Shown here one piece after another: positions 47,212 through 55,528 of a stretch of DNA of 64,000 nt. Every line of letters begins with the position of its first letter. Positions within the stretch are counted from its first letter, which is position 1. The stretch covers positions 496,001 to 560,000 of the forward strand of contig NZ_JAPFGP010000001.1 of NCBI RefSeq assembly GCF_026241155.1, in the 5' to 3' direction. This DNA is from Paucibacter sp. PLA-PC-4 (lineage in GTDB: Bacteria; Pseudomonadota; Gammaproteobacteria; Burkholderiales; Burkholderiaceae_C). The notes below the pieces were generated by a model. That model worked only from the letters and a program-made list of their open reading frames with translations, did not search any database and was not told where the DNA came from. The translations under genes were made by a program, and so were the position numbers.

Positions 47212-47703
47212 ATGAAAATCAAAGCTATTGTTGCCGCCGCAGTGCTGGCAGTGGGTGGTGTTGCTTCCGCAGCCGATACCAATTGGGGCAACCATGACGC
47301 CTTCGAAATCGGCTTCAATGCTGGCACTGGTTCGGGCAGCCTGATCAGCGACAAGTACAGCTTCAGCCTGGCCAGCACGGCCGGCGTGCTGGCGGTGGCG
47401 GTGTCCAACGACGGCGGTATCCTTAACCTGACCGAAGGTCTGGTTACGCTGTTCAAGGTCGGCGAGGCTGCAGCGCTGGGCTCGTTCAGCTTCGATTCGG
47501 CGGCCGTCAACTACTCGTTCGGTTCGCTGGCCGCTGGCGATTATTTCTACACGGTGTCGGCCAAGGTGGCCCCCGGTGCCCTGGCTGGCACCTATCAGCT
47601 GAACTCGCAACTGGCACCGGTGCCCGAACCCGAGACCTATGCTCTGATGCTGGCCGGTCTGGCAGCGGTGGGTTTTGTGGCTCGCCGCCGCAAGAGCGCC
47701 TGA
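47212..47703 (+). CDS. FxDxF-type PEP-CTERM sorting protein
   Basis: A 163-residue exported protein: signal peptide (AIVAAAVLAVGGVASAAD), a beta-rich middle with NHDAFEIGFN and FSFDSAAVNYSFG as in FxDxF family members, and a C-terminal PEP-CTERM signal VPEPETYALMLAGLAAVGFV followed by ARRRKSA. PEP-CTERM proteins are sorted by exosortase in bacteria with exopolysaccharide loci. No exosortase (epsH/xrtA) is in this window. The ATG follows CAGAGGGATTC. A strong terminator follows the gene. Confidence 0.9.
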   Translation: MKIKAIVAAAVLAVGGVASAADTNWGNHDAFEIGFNAGTGSGSLISDKYSFSLASTAGVLAVAVSNDGGILNLTEGLVTLFKVGEAAALGSFSFDSAAVNYSFGSLAAGDYFYTVSAKVAPGALAGTYQLNSQLAPVPEPETYALMLAGLAAVGFVARRRKSA

Positions 47704-47727
47704 GTTTTCTCGGCCAAATGAAAAAGA

Positions 47728-47750
47728 GGGCGCCAGTGGCGCCCTTTTTT
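47728..47750 (+). terminator. Rho-independent terminator after the PEP-CTERM gene
   Basis: GGGCGCC, an AGT loop and GGCGCCC form a seven-pair stem followed by six T. An A-run precedes it (47721-47725), so it could work in both directions and also stop the minus-strand GST transcript, whose stop codon at 47749-47751 falls at its edge. Confidence 0.9.
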
Positions 47751-48432
47751 ACGTCCGGGCCTTGCGGTAGGGCTCTTCGAAGTCCAGGAAGTCCTGCTCC
47801 GCCAGCGAGTCGGTGATCCAGTCGGCGACGCCGGGCGCTTGGCGCACGCGCTGGGCGTAGGCGGCGCTGGCGGGCGACAGCGGCAGTCCGTAGCTGTGGA
47901 TGCGCATCACCACCGGCGCGAAATAGGCGTCGATGGCACCGAACTCGCCGAACAGGAAGGGGCCGCTGCTGGCCGCCAGCTGCTCGCTCCAGATCGCATC
48001 GATGCGGGCCAGATCGGCGCGCACCTGGGGCTGCTCGGCCAGCACGCGGGCGCCGATCTCGGACAGGTTCGCCTCGATATTCATCGGGCAGTTCTGGCGT
48101 AAGGCGCCAAAGCCAGCGTGCATTTCGGCGCACAGGCTGCGGGCACGGCTGCGCTGTCTTGCATCGCGCGGCCAGATCGGCAGGTCGGGATGGCGCTCGG
48201 CGATGTGCTCGGCGATCGCCAAGGTGTCCCAGACCGCGAAGCCATCGTCCTCGACCAGCACCGGCACCTTGCCGGTCGGTGTGTGGCGGCCGAGCTCGCG
48301 GTAAAAGTCCGAGCCGGGCGCGAAGTCAAAGCGCAGCTTGCGTTCCTCGAAGGGGATGCCGAAAGCCCTCAGCAGCACCCAGGGGCGCATGGACCAGGAG
48401 GAGTAGTTCTTGTTGCCGATGATCAGATGCAT
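47749..48432 (-). CDS. Glutathione S-transferase family protein
   Basis: A 227-residue GST-like protein that begins MHLIIGNKNYSSWSMRPWVL, then KVPVLVEDDGFAVWDTLAIA for the glutathione-binding cis-Pro and (D)T region, and a helical C-terminal half. The start SSWSMRPW is that of GST subgroup members that use a serine. The ATG at 48432 is preferred; the upstream frame adds five poorly conserved residues. The stop codon is located in the terminator of the facing PEP-CTERM gene. Substrate unknown. It is a distinct GST from the one at 2.1 kb. Confidence 0.85.
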   Translation of the reverse strand: MHLIIGNKNYSSWSMRPWVLLRAFGIPFEERKLRFDFAPGSDFYRELGRHTPTGKVPVLVEDDGFAVWDTLAIAEHIAERHPDLPIWPRDARQRSRARSLCAEMHAGFGALRQNCPMNIEANLSEIGARVLAEQPQVRADLARIDAIWSEQLAASSGPFLFGEFGAIDAYFAPVVMRIHSYGLPLSPASAAYAQRVRQAPGVADWITDSLAEQDFLDFEEPYRKART

Positions 48433-48536
48433 GGGATTCCTCGTCAAAACCCCGTCATCCTAAGCGCCGTCATGCGTCTCGTGGGTGAGGCTTACGCAAG
48501 GGATTGATGCGCTCCACGCAGCAGCGAGTCAGGACG

Positions 48537-49511
48537 TCAGCGCCCGGCGCCGGCACGCCAGCGGTCCAGTCGCGCCAGGCCCAGCCCGCTGCCCAGATAG
48601 GCCGGCACGATGGCGGAGGCAGCATGGGCTTGGATGCCCAGCGCGGCCAGTCCCGGCAACTGGCCGCCGGCCACATTGGGCACCAGCATCGATGCCAGGT
48701 TGTCGCGCGACATCAGTGGCACGCCGGGTAGCAGCTCCATCGCGACGGCCTGCAGCCAGGCCAGCGGCGCGGGTAGCGGCAGGATGGGGCGAGCCCGGCC
48801 AACACAGCGCCCGGCCAGCCGCACCAGCTCGGCCAAGCTGGCCACCTGTGGGCCGGCCAGCTCATAGGTCTGCCCCACCGTATCGCCGTCAACAACGCAG
48901 CGCACGATGGCCGCCGCCACGTCCTCGACCCAGACTGGCTGGAAGCGCGCCTGGGCACCGGCCAGCGGCATCAGCGGGAACAGGGTCTGCAGCCGCGCGA
49001 ACAGGTTCAAGAAGTGGTCCTCGCGCCCGAAGATCACCGAGGGCCGCAGCAAGGTCAGATCCAGTCCCTGCATCTGCGCGGCGGTCTGCAGCGCGGCCTC
49101 GCCATGTGCCTTGGAGCGCAGATAGCGCGAGGGCGCCTGGTTGGACACGCCCAGCGCGCTGACATGGATCAGCCGGCGCACGCCGTTAGCCCTACAGGCC
49201 GCAGCCAGGCGCTGCGGCAGCTCCACATGCACATGCTGGAATGCTGCCTCGCTGCCTTGCAGGATGGCGATCAGATTGATCACCGTATCCTGCTGCGCCA
49301 CCAGCGAGTGCAGCTGGGCTTCGTCGAACAGATCAGCCTGCAGCACCGTCAGTCCCGGCAGGGACTGCACCGCCTGGGCCGCGCGCAGGCGCCGGGTCGG
49401 CACGGTGATGCGGGCGGCGCCACCGAACTCGCGCACCAGTTGCTCGCAGACCGAGCGGCCGACAAAGCCGCTGCCGCCAAGGACCAGCACGCGAGGGTTG
49501 TCGGCGCTCAT
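48537..49511 (-). CDS. Complex I NDUFA9-like NAD(P)H-binding protein
   Basis: A 324-residue short-chain dehydrogenase/epimerase-fold protein with RVLVLGGSGFVGRSVCEQLV at the N-terminus, HVSALGVSNQAPSRYLRSKA with the YxxxK pair, and SVIFGREDHFLNLFARLQTL. This pattern matches the complex I NDUFA9 subunit family, bacterial proteins of unclear function with an extended SDR fold. The stop and the ATG of the lytic transglycosylase share four bases (the transglycosylase is downstream), so the pair is translationally coupled. Confidence 0.88.
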   Translation of the reverse strand: MSADNPRVLVLGGSGFVGRSVCEQLVREFGGAARITVPTRRLRAAQAVQSLPGLTVLQADLFDEAQLHSLVAQQDTVINLIAILQGSEAAFQHVHVELPQRLAAACRANGVRRLIHVSALGVSNQAPSRYLRSKAHGEAALQTAAQMQGLDLTLLRPSVIFGREDHFLNLFARLQTLFPLMPLAGAQARFQPVWVEDVAAAIVRCVVDGDTVGQTYELAGPQVASLAELVRLAGRCVGRARPILPLPAPLAWLQAVAMELLPGVPLMSRDNLASMLVPNVAGGQLPGLAALGIQAHAASAIVPAYLGSGLGLARLDRWRAGAGR

Positions 49512-51514
49512 GGCAGGTCCTGATTGCTGGGCGCACCGCTGGCCGGGCCGATCAGCCGGCCCAGGCGCGAGCGCAGGTCGGGCGGCTCGGTGCCCAGCAG
49601 CGCGGCGTAGATCGTGGCGTTGGAGAGCACGCGCTTGACATAGTCTCGGGTCTCGTGGAACGGAATGTTCTCGGCCCAGATCGCAGCATCCAGCGGCGGC
49701 CCCTGGCGCCAGCGGCGCGGGCGCGAGGGGCCGGCGTTGTAAGCGGCGGCTGCCATCGCCATCGAGCCGCCGAAGTCATCCAGCACCAGCTTCAGATAGC
49801 GGGTGCCGATGCGCAGGTTGAAATCGCGGTCGGTCAGCAGTTCGGGCCGGTAGTCGATGCCGACCTTCTTGGCCGTCCAGCGTGCTGTGCCGGGCATCAC
49901 CTGCATCAGGCCCGAGGCTCCGACATGGGAACGCGCATCGCTGACGAAGCGCGACTCCTGGCGGATCAGGCCATAGACGTAAGCCGGGTCCAGCCCGATC
50001 TCGCGGGCCTGCGCCAGCAGCTCGCTGCGGTAGGGCGTCGGAAAGCGCTGGGCCAGATCGATCTCGCTGCGGCTGCGCTCGCTGGTGTTGATGCAACGGT
50101 CCCAGACCTCGCGGTCGCAGGCAATCTGTGCGGCGGCGAGCAGCTCTCGGTCGCCCATGCCGCGCAGGCTGAAGTTCCACTCACGCACGCCTTCGCCGCG
50201 CAGCCCGGCCGCGATCAGCGCCAGCGCCCGGCTCAACCCTGGGTGGTTCATGGCCTGGGTCTTCTCGGCCGCGCTCAGCGCCAGCGGGGCGGGTGGCAAC
50301 GCGGTTCGCTGACCTAGCTCTTCGGCCGCCAGCTTGCCGTAAAAGCTCAGCGGCGAGGCCAGGCCTTGCAGCAGGCGCTGGGCCTCGGCCTGCTTGGTGG
50401 CTGCGCTGCTCTGCTTGAGCGCGCGCGCCTTCCAGAATTGCCATGTCGGGTCCTGCTGCTCTGCAGCGCTCATCAGCTCGATGGCGCGCAGCAGCAGGGC
50501 CGGGCGGCCCGCGCCGTCATCGGCGCGCAATGCCGCACGCGCGGCTCGCGCCAAGGTCTCGTCGCTCCACTCGGGCGCCTTCTTACCCTGCAGCTTCAGT
50601 GCCTTGTCGTAGTAGTCGGCCGCCTCGGGCTGCAGCTTAAAGGCGGCCGAGCGACCAATCTGGGCCCAGACCCAGGCCGCCAGATCATGCGGCAGCTGAC
50701 GTTCCCAGCGCTTGTTCATGAACTCTGCCGTCACCTCGGCATCATTGGCGGCGCTGCGTATGAGCGCCAGTGTAGTCAGCTCGTCCTGCTGGCGGTTGTT
50801 CGCGGCGGCCTTGCGGGTCAGATAGCGGCCGGCATTGTCGAGCAAGGCCTTGACCTCTGCCTCGACCGGCTTGCCCAGCAGCCGGGCGGCGCCCTGCATC
50901 GCCTGCGGCCGGCCGGCCTCGGCAGACAGGCGCAGCTTGAGCCAGACATCCTCGGCGTCCAAGCGCTTGGCGTCATACAACGCACTGGCCATCAGCTGGC
51001 AGCCGTCGTCGGCATCGCGCTGCGCGAGCCAAGCCGATCGGGCCGACATGCGCACGTCGCGGCCGGCCAAGTGCTCGGTGAGGAGCGCATAGCAACTGAC
51101 CTGGCGGTCGTCATTCATCTTGAAGCGCGGATAGTCCAGCGCAAAATTCGCCCAGTCGCGGCGCCGGCCCAACTCCAGCAGCCAGTCGTTGCGCAACCGG
51201 TCCTCGACATAGCTACCCGGCCAGCGGGCGTAGAACGCTTCCAAATCACTCTGCTGCAAGTCCTTGATCCGCAGGCCCAGCTCCCAGTAGTCGATCCAGG
51301 GCGCCAGCGCGTACTGGCGTTCTAGCGCGCTGGCCTTCAGCGCCGCCAGGCGCTGGCCATCCCTGGCACGCAAGGCCTCGCGGGCCTCGGTGATCAGCTC
51401 GGGTTTCACGGCCAGCGTCGTCTGTGCAAGACCTGCCCCTGCCGCCAAGCCCAGCGCTATCAGTGCGGCCAGGGCGCGGATGCGCCGCCTAGCTTCATAT
51501 ACTGCCAACAACAT
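49508..51514 (-). CDS. slt: Soluble lytic murein transglycosylase (Slt-type)
   Basis: A 668-residue periplasmic enzyme that cleaves peptidoglycan glycan strands between MurNAc and GlcNAc with 1,6-anhydro product. It has a signal peptide (RALAALIALGLAAGAGLAQ), a superhelical U- and L-type domain with helical repeats, and a C-terminal SLT domain with the catalytic glutamate in LIRQESRFVSDARSHVGASG, then LMQVMPGTARWTA and YLKLVLDDFGGSMAMAAAAY and AGPSRPRRW. Two ATGs are possible (51514 with AAGGAAAG before it; 51526). The gene's 5' end faces the first 5-FCL gene only about 22 bases away. It is coupled to the NDUFA9-like gene by a four-base overlap. Confidence 0.92.
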   Translation of the reverse strand: MLLAVYEARRRIRALAALIALGLAAGAGLAQTTLAVKPELITEAREALRARDGQRLAALKASALERQYALAPWIDYWELGLRIKDLQQSDLEAFYARWPGSYVEDRLRNDWLLELGRRRDWANFALDYPRFKMNDDRQVSCYALLTEHLAGRDVRMSARSAWLAQRDADDGCQLMASALYDAKRLDAEDVWLKLRLSAEAGRPQAMQGAARLLGKPVEAEVKALLDNAGRYLTRKAAANNRQQDELTTLALIRSAANDAEVTAEFMNKRWERQLPHDLAAWVWAQIGRSAAFKLQPEAADYYDKALKLQGKKAPEWSDETLARAARAALRADDGAGRPALLLRAIELMSAAEQQDPTWQFWKARALKQSSAATKQAEAQRLLQGLASPLSFYGKLAAEELGQRTALPPAPLALSAAEKTQAMNHPGLSRALALIAAGLRGEGVREWNFSLRGMGDRELLAAAQIACDREVWDRCINTSERSRSEIDLAQRFPTPYRSELLAQAREIGLDPAYVYGLIRQESRFVSDARSHVGASGLMQVMPGTARWTAKKVGIDYRPELLTDRDFNLRIGTRYLKLVLDDFGGSMAMAAAAYNAGPSRPRRWRQGPPLDAAIWAENIPFHETRDYVKRVLSNATIYAALLGTEPPDLRSRLGRLIGPASGAPSNQDLP

Positions 51515-51536
51515 TCTTTCCTTCATTGGTGCTTCG

Positions 51537-52109
51537 GTGTCCCAGACTTCTACAGTACCCCATGAACGCGCCGCGCTGCGCACTCATTTGCAGGCCGTGC
51601 GTGTGCAATGGCTCGCTTGCACGCCCGGCCAAGCCGCTGCGGCCGCCTTGGCGCAGCGTCTGCGCGAGCTGCTGGAGCAGTTGGAGCCGCAATGCCTCGG
51701 CCTGTATTGGCCGCTCGACGGCGAATTTAACGCAGTGATTGATCTGCTGGCGCATGCCTTGCCGCAGCCCCCGACGCTGGCCCTGCCCTATGCCTACAAG
51801 GCCTCGCGCCGGATGGACTACCGGCGCTGGGACGGCAGCCCGCCGGCCTTGAAGGATGAATGTGACATCGCCAGCTGCGCCGGCGCGTTGGTGCAGCCCG
51901 ATGTGGTGCTGGTGCCCTGTGTAGGTTTCACCCGCGAGGGCTACCGCTTGGGTTACGGCGGTGGCTATTTCGACCGCTGGCTGGCCGCCCACCCGGGCGT
52001 GACCAGCGTTGGCCTGGCCTGGAGCTGCGCCGAGGCGAGCTTCGCCGTCGAGCCGCATGACCAGGCGCTGACCCTGGTGCTGACCGAGCACGAGATCATC
52101 AGCCCCTGA
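51537..52109 (+). CDS. 5-formyltetrahydrofolate cyclo-ligase (first paralogue)
   Basis: A 190-residue ATP-dependent enzyme that converts 5-formyl-THF to 5,10-methenyl-THF (YgfA/FthC/Fau family). It has CLGLYWPLDGEFNAVIDLLA, PDVVLVPCVGFTREGYRLG and the ATP/folate loop GYGGGYFDRWL. No ATG precedes the conserved region; the GTG at 51537 gives a normal length. The frame is open further upstream but overlaps the lytic transglycosylase in antisense. A second member of the family is encoded at 53.6 kb. Its stop is one base before the LysR gene stop, tail to tail. Confidence 0.85.
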   Translation: MSQTSTVPHERAALRTHLQAVRVQWLACTPGQAAAAALAQRLRELLEQLEPQCLGLYWPLDGEFNAVIDLLAHALPQPPTLALPYAYKASRRMDYRRWDGSPPALKDECDIASCAGALVQPDVVLVPCVGFTREGYRLGYGGGYFDRWLAAHPGVTSVGLAWSCAEASFAVEPHDQALTLVLTEHEIISP

Positions 52110-52110
52110 A

Positions 52111-53079
52111 CTATTCAGCCTCTCCGATATCGCGCCGCGACTGTGCGGCCTGCGCCAAGATCCAGTCGCTGAATTGCTGGACCTCGGGCCTGTGGCGGCC
52201 GTGGCGGGACAGCAGCAGCCAGTAGGCATAGGGGCTGTCGAGCCGGCCCTCGGGGCCGAAGGGCTCGATCAGGTCGCCGCGATGTAATTGCTCACTGACC
52301 AGGGCCAGTCGGGCCAGCGCCACAGCTTGTCCAGCCAGCGCCGCCTGCACCTGTTGATAGGTGAAGTTCAGATACATCCAGCGCCGCGGCTGCAGGCCGC
52401 CCTGGCCGTGCTCGCGCAGCCAGCGCCGCCAGCTCAGGTATTCGGCGCTGGGGCGCTGGTCGTCCTCCTCGGCCAGCGTGTAGCGGGCCAGGTCGGCCGC
52501 GCTGGCCAGCGGCGGCACCTCGCCCTGCGCGGCCTGACGTGCCAGCCAGGGGCTGATCACCGGAGTCAGGGTCTCGCCAAAGAGACGCTGCGCCTCGCTG
52601 CGGTCGGCGAGCTGGCCCGGCGAGGCATACCGCAGCGCGATGTCGACCTCGCTGTCGTCGAGCTCGACCACGGTGTCGTGGGCCGAGACGCGGATGTCGA
52701 TGTCCGGATGCTCGCGCTGGAAGGCCTCCAGCCGCGGGATCAGCCAGAGCGAGGCAAAGGAGGCAAAGGTGGTCACGTTGACGACCTGGCGGCCGCGCGT
52801 CTGGCGGATCTGGCGCACGGTGGCGTCCAGCTTCTCCAGCACCGCGACGGCCGTGCTCTGCAGGGTGGCACCATCGGCGGTCAGCTCGACATGGCGGGTG
52901 CCGCGCAGGAACAGGGTGCAGCCGATCTCCTCTTCCAGCGTGCGGATCTGGCGGCTGATGGCTGACTGGGTCAGGTAGAGCTCCTCGGCGGCAGCGCGAA
53001 AGCTCAGCAATCGGGCTACCGCCTCGAAGGCGCGCAGCGGACCAATGGACAAAGGACGTTGGCGCAGCGGCTTACTCAT
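52111..53079 (-). CDS. LysR family transcriptional regulator, GcvA-like
   Basis: A 322-residue regulator with an N-terminal winged helix (GPLRAFEAVARLLSFRAAAE, then LYLTQSAISRQIRTLEEEIG) and a C-terminal periplasmic-binding-like effector domain. The subgroup resembles GcvA/AmpR-type activators. It lies divergently to the DUF2917 gene with a 113-base gap that should hold operator and promoters; related Burkholderiales carry the same pairing as far as I recall. The target and effector are not known. It is tail to tail with the first 5-FCL gene. Confidence 0.88.
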   Translation of the reverse strand: MSKPLRQRPLSIGPLRAFEAVARLLSFRAAAEELYLTQSAISRQIRTLEEEIGCTLFLRGTRHVELTADGATLQSTAVAVLEKLDATVRQIRQTRGRQVVNVTTFASFASLWLIPRLEAFQREHPDIDIRVSAHDTVVELDDSEVDIALRYASPGQLADRSEAQRLFGETLTPVISPWLARQAAQGEVPPLASAADLARYTLAEEDDQRPSAEYLSWRRWLREHGQGGLQPRRWMYLNFTYQQVQAALAGQAVALARLALVSEQLHRGDLIEPFGPEGRLDSPYAYWLLLSRHGRHRPEVQQFSDWILAQAAQSRRDIGEAE

Positions 53080-53192
53080 GAGTAAATGGTATCAATCCCG
53101 CGCGCTCATCTCATTGGACGATGATCCGGGTAGTCCCTAGTATTCACCCATGCCAAGCAGCTGTTGCTGCCGCAGAGCCAGGGGAATCAATC

Positions 53193-53546
53193 ATGAGCAA
53201 ATTGCAATCCGCAGTCGCACAAGCCAAGTTCACGCAATCGGTCTGGTCGCTGCCGTCCGGCGAGGCCCTGAGCCTGGAGATCGGCCCCGGTGCGCGCGAG
53301 CTGAGCGTGGTCGAAGGTCGGGTCTGGCTGACCCAGGCCGGCAGCCTGCAGGACATCTGGCTGGAGCCAGGCCAGAGCGTGGCGCTGGCTTCGGGCAGCC
53401 AGATCGTGCTGGAAGCCTGGCCGAGCGCACAGTTTCAGCTGCTGGTGCCGCCCAGCGCCTGCCCGAGCCTGGCGCGTCGTGCCAAGCCGGCCACAGCCAC
53501 CAGCAGCGCGGCCTGGCTGAAGCCGGCGGGCCTGGCGACCGCCTGA
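53193..53546 (+). CDS. DUF2917 family protein
   Basis: A 117-residue small protein with the DUF2917 pattern: SVWSLPSGEALSLEIGPGAR, then RVWLTQAGSLQDIWLEPGQS and VALASGSQIVLEAWPSAQFQ, a beta-rich cupin-like strand pattern. No metal-binding histidines are visible, so a true cupin enzyme is unlikely. The ATG at 53193 follows AGGGGAAT; a 24-residue upstream extension is rejected. The LysR gene upstream and divergent likely controls it. Function is unknown. Confidence 0.8.
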   Translation: MSKLQSAVAQAKFTQSVWSLPSGEALSLEIGPGARELSVVEGRVWLTQAGSLQDIWLEPGQSVALASGSQIVLEAWPSAQFQLLVPPSACPSLARRAKPATATSSAAWLKPAGLATA

Positions 53547-53620
53547 GCCTTGCGCTATCGATAAACCCGCTCACGCGGCGGGGCGGGGCTCCCGCACAAT
53601 CGCGGCACCGCAGCACTTGG

Positions 53621-54202
53621 ATGGAGCCCCGCGTGGATGTCAATGATCGAGCCGCCCTGCGCCGCAAGCTGATTCAGGACCGGCTGGACTTGCCGGACCG
53701 ACTGGCGCTGGCCGAGGAGCTTCAACGCGTGCTGCGTGTCTGGCTGGTGCGCCGCCGCGAACGCACCATCGGCGCTTACTGGCCGATCAAGGGGGAGTTC
53801 GATCCGCTGCCGGCGCTCTACCGCTGGAGCGAGGCCGACCCACAGCGCCGGATCGGTTTGCCGGTTGTCGACAAGGAACACGGCACCCTGCGCTTTCATG
53901 TCTGGTATCCCGGCTGCCCGATGGAGGAGGATGCGTACGGCATTCCCAAGCCCAAGGACACCGAGGTCTTCGAGCCGCAGCTGATGATCGTTCCCTGCCT
54001 GGGCTACGGGCCCTGCGGCCTGCGCCTGGGCTACGGCGGCGGTTTTATGGACCGCACCCTGGCCGGCTTGACACCACGCCCGGCCACGGCGGGCGTGGGC
54101 TACGCCCATGGCTTCCTGCCGCTCTTGAAGGCCGAGCCGACCGATATGCCGGTCGACGCGATGCTGACCGAGGAGGGCGTGGTCTGGGATGTGAACGGCT
54201 GA
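53621..54202 (+). CDS. 5-formyltetrahydrofolate cyclo-ligase family protein (second paralogue)
   Basis: A 193-residue protein of the same family as the gene at 51.5 kb, but clearly divergent. It begins with RVDVNDRAALRRKLIQDRLD, has TIGAYWPIKGEFDPLPALYR, VFEPQLMIVPCLGYGPCGLR and the loop LGYGGGFMDRTLAGL. It lacks most of the middle-region similarity with its neighbour. The ATG at 53621 or the GTG at 53633 (GGAG-led) could be the start. It lies 18 bases before pepQ and could be co-transcribed with it. Confidence 0.85.
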   Translation: MEPRVDVNDRAALRRKLIQDRLDLPDRLALAEELQRVLRVWLVRRRERTIGAYWPIKGEFDPLPALYRWSEADPQRRIGLPVVDKEHGTLRFHVWYPGCPMEEDAYGIPKPKDTEVFEPQLMIVPCLGYGPCGLRLGYGGGFMDRTLAGLTPRPATAGVGYAHGFLPLLKAEPTDMPVDAMLTEEGVVWDVNG

Positions 54203-54220
54203 TCGACAGACAATCCGCAG

Positions 54221-55528
54221 ATGAACGCCTATGCCCAACACCTGAGCCGGCTGCAAGCGCAGGCCGAGAGCGCCCTGGCTCGCAGCGGCTTCGACGCGCT
54301 GCTGATAGCCGCCGGCATCGAGAAGTATGCCTTCCTCGACGACCGGCCCTATCTGTTCCAGCCCAATCCGCATTTCAAGCACTGGCTGCCGCTCACCGCG
54401 CATCCGAACAGCTGGCTGTTGGTGCGTCCGGGTCACAAGCCGCGCCTGGTGTACTACCAGCCTGATGATTTCTGGCATGTGCCGCCAGCCGATCCCTGCG
54501 GCGAATGGCTGGCCCATGTCGAGCTGTGCGTGATTGGCCGGGCCGAAGACGCGCTGGCGCACCTGCATGTGCCGGGCCGGCTGGCCATCGTTGGCGAGGC
54601 CGATGCAGCGCTGGAGGGTCTGGTGCCCAATAACCCGGCGGCGCTGCTGAACATGCTGCACTGGCGGCGCGCGGTGAAGAGTGAGTACGAGCTGGTACAG
54701 ATGCGTGCCGCCTCCCGCCGCGCAGTGCCAGCCCATCGGGCCGCCAAGGCCGCCTTCGAGGCTGGCGCCTCGGAGCTGGACATCCACCGCGCCTATTTGG
54801 CCGCCAGCGGCCATACCGATCGGGATCTGCCCTACAGCAATATCGTCGCGCTCAACGAGCATGGCGCGGTGCTGCATTACCAGTATCAAGACCCGACCCC
54901 GCCGACCCTGTCACGATCGCTGCTGATCGATGCCGGCGCCCAGGTCAATGGCTACGCCTCGGACATTACGCGCACCTGGAGCGGCCGCGACGAACGTTTC
55001 GATGCCTTGCTGGCGGCGATGGAGGCGGCCGAGCTGGCCCTGGTCGACGAGGTGCGCGCCGGCGTCGACTACCGCGACATCCATCTGAGCACACACCGCC
55101 GCATCGCCGCCATTTTGGTCGAGCAGGGCATCGTCAGAATGAGTGCCGAGGCCCTGGTCGAGCAGCGCGTCACCAGCACCTTCTTCCCGCACGGCATTGG
55201 CCATCTGCTGGGCCTGCAGGTGCACGACATCGGCGGCTTCATGGCCGACGACAGCGGCACGCTCGCGTCCAAGCCCGAGGGCCATCCCTATCTGCGCCTG
55301 ACGCGCCGGCTCGAGCCGGGGATGGTGGTGACGATAGAGCCGGGGCTCTATTTCATCCCCACCTTGCTCAACAAGCTGCGCGCCACGCCGGCCGGCAGCG
55401 CGGTCAACTGGGGTCTGGTCGAGCATCTGGCCCGCTTTGGCGGCGTGCGCATCGAGGATGATGTGGTCTGCCGCAGCGACGGCGCGCCCGAGAACCTGAC
55501 CCGGGATGCCTTCGCGGCTCTGGGGTGA
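54221..55528 (+). CDS. pepQ: Xaa-Pro dipeptidase
   Basis: A 435-residue M24 metallopeptidase that cleaves dipeptides with C-terminal proline. It has the N-terminal creatinase-like domain (AGIEKYAFLDDRPYLFQPNP), and the metal ligands of the pita-bread fold: aspartates in LIDAGAQVNGYASDITRTW, histidine in FFPHGIGHLLGLQVHD, glutamates in TIEPGLYF and RIEDDVV. Full length is as in E. coli PepQ. The hydroxyproline operon elsewhere in the window makes proline-peptide use by this strain plausible, though no link is shown. The region beyond its stop is gene-poor. Confidence 0.95.
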   Translation: MNAYAQHLSRLQAQAESALARSGFDALLIAAGIEKYAFLDDRPYLFQPNPHFKHWLPLTAHPNSWLLVRPGHKPRLVYYQPDDFWHVPPADPCGEWLAHVELCVIGRAEDALAHLHVPGRLAIVGEADAALEGLVPNNPAALLNMLHWRRAVKSEYELVQMRAASRRAVPAHRAAKAAFEAGASELDIHRAYLAASGHTDRDLPYSNIVALNEHGAVLHYQYQDPTPPTLSRSLLIDAGAQVNGYASDITRTWSGRDERFDALLAAMEAAELALVDEVRAGVDYRDIHLSTHRRIAAILVEQGIVRMSAEALVEQRVTSTFFPHGIGHLLGLQVHDIGGFMADDSGTLASKPEGHPYLRLTRRLEPGMVVTIEPGLYFIPTLLNKLRATPAGSAVNWGLVEHLARFGGVRIEDDVVCRSDGAPENLTRDAFAALG

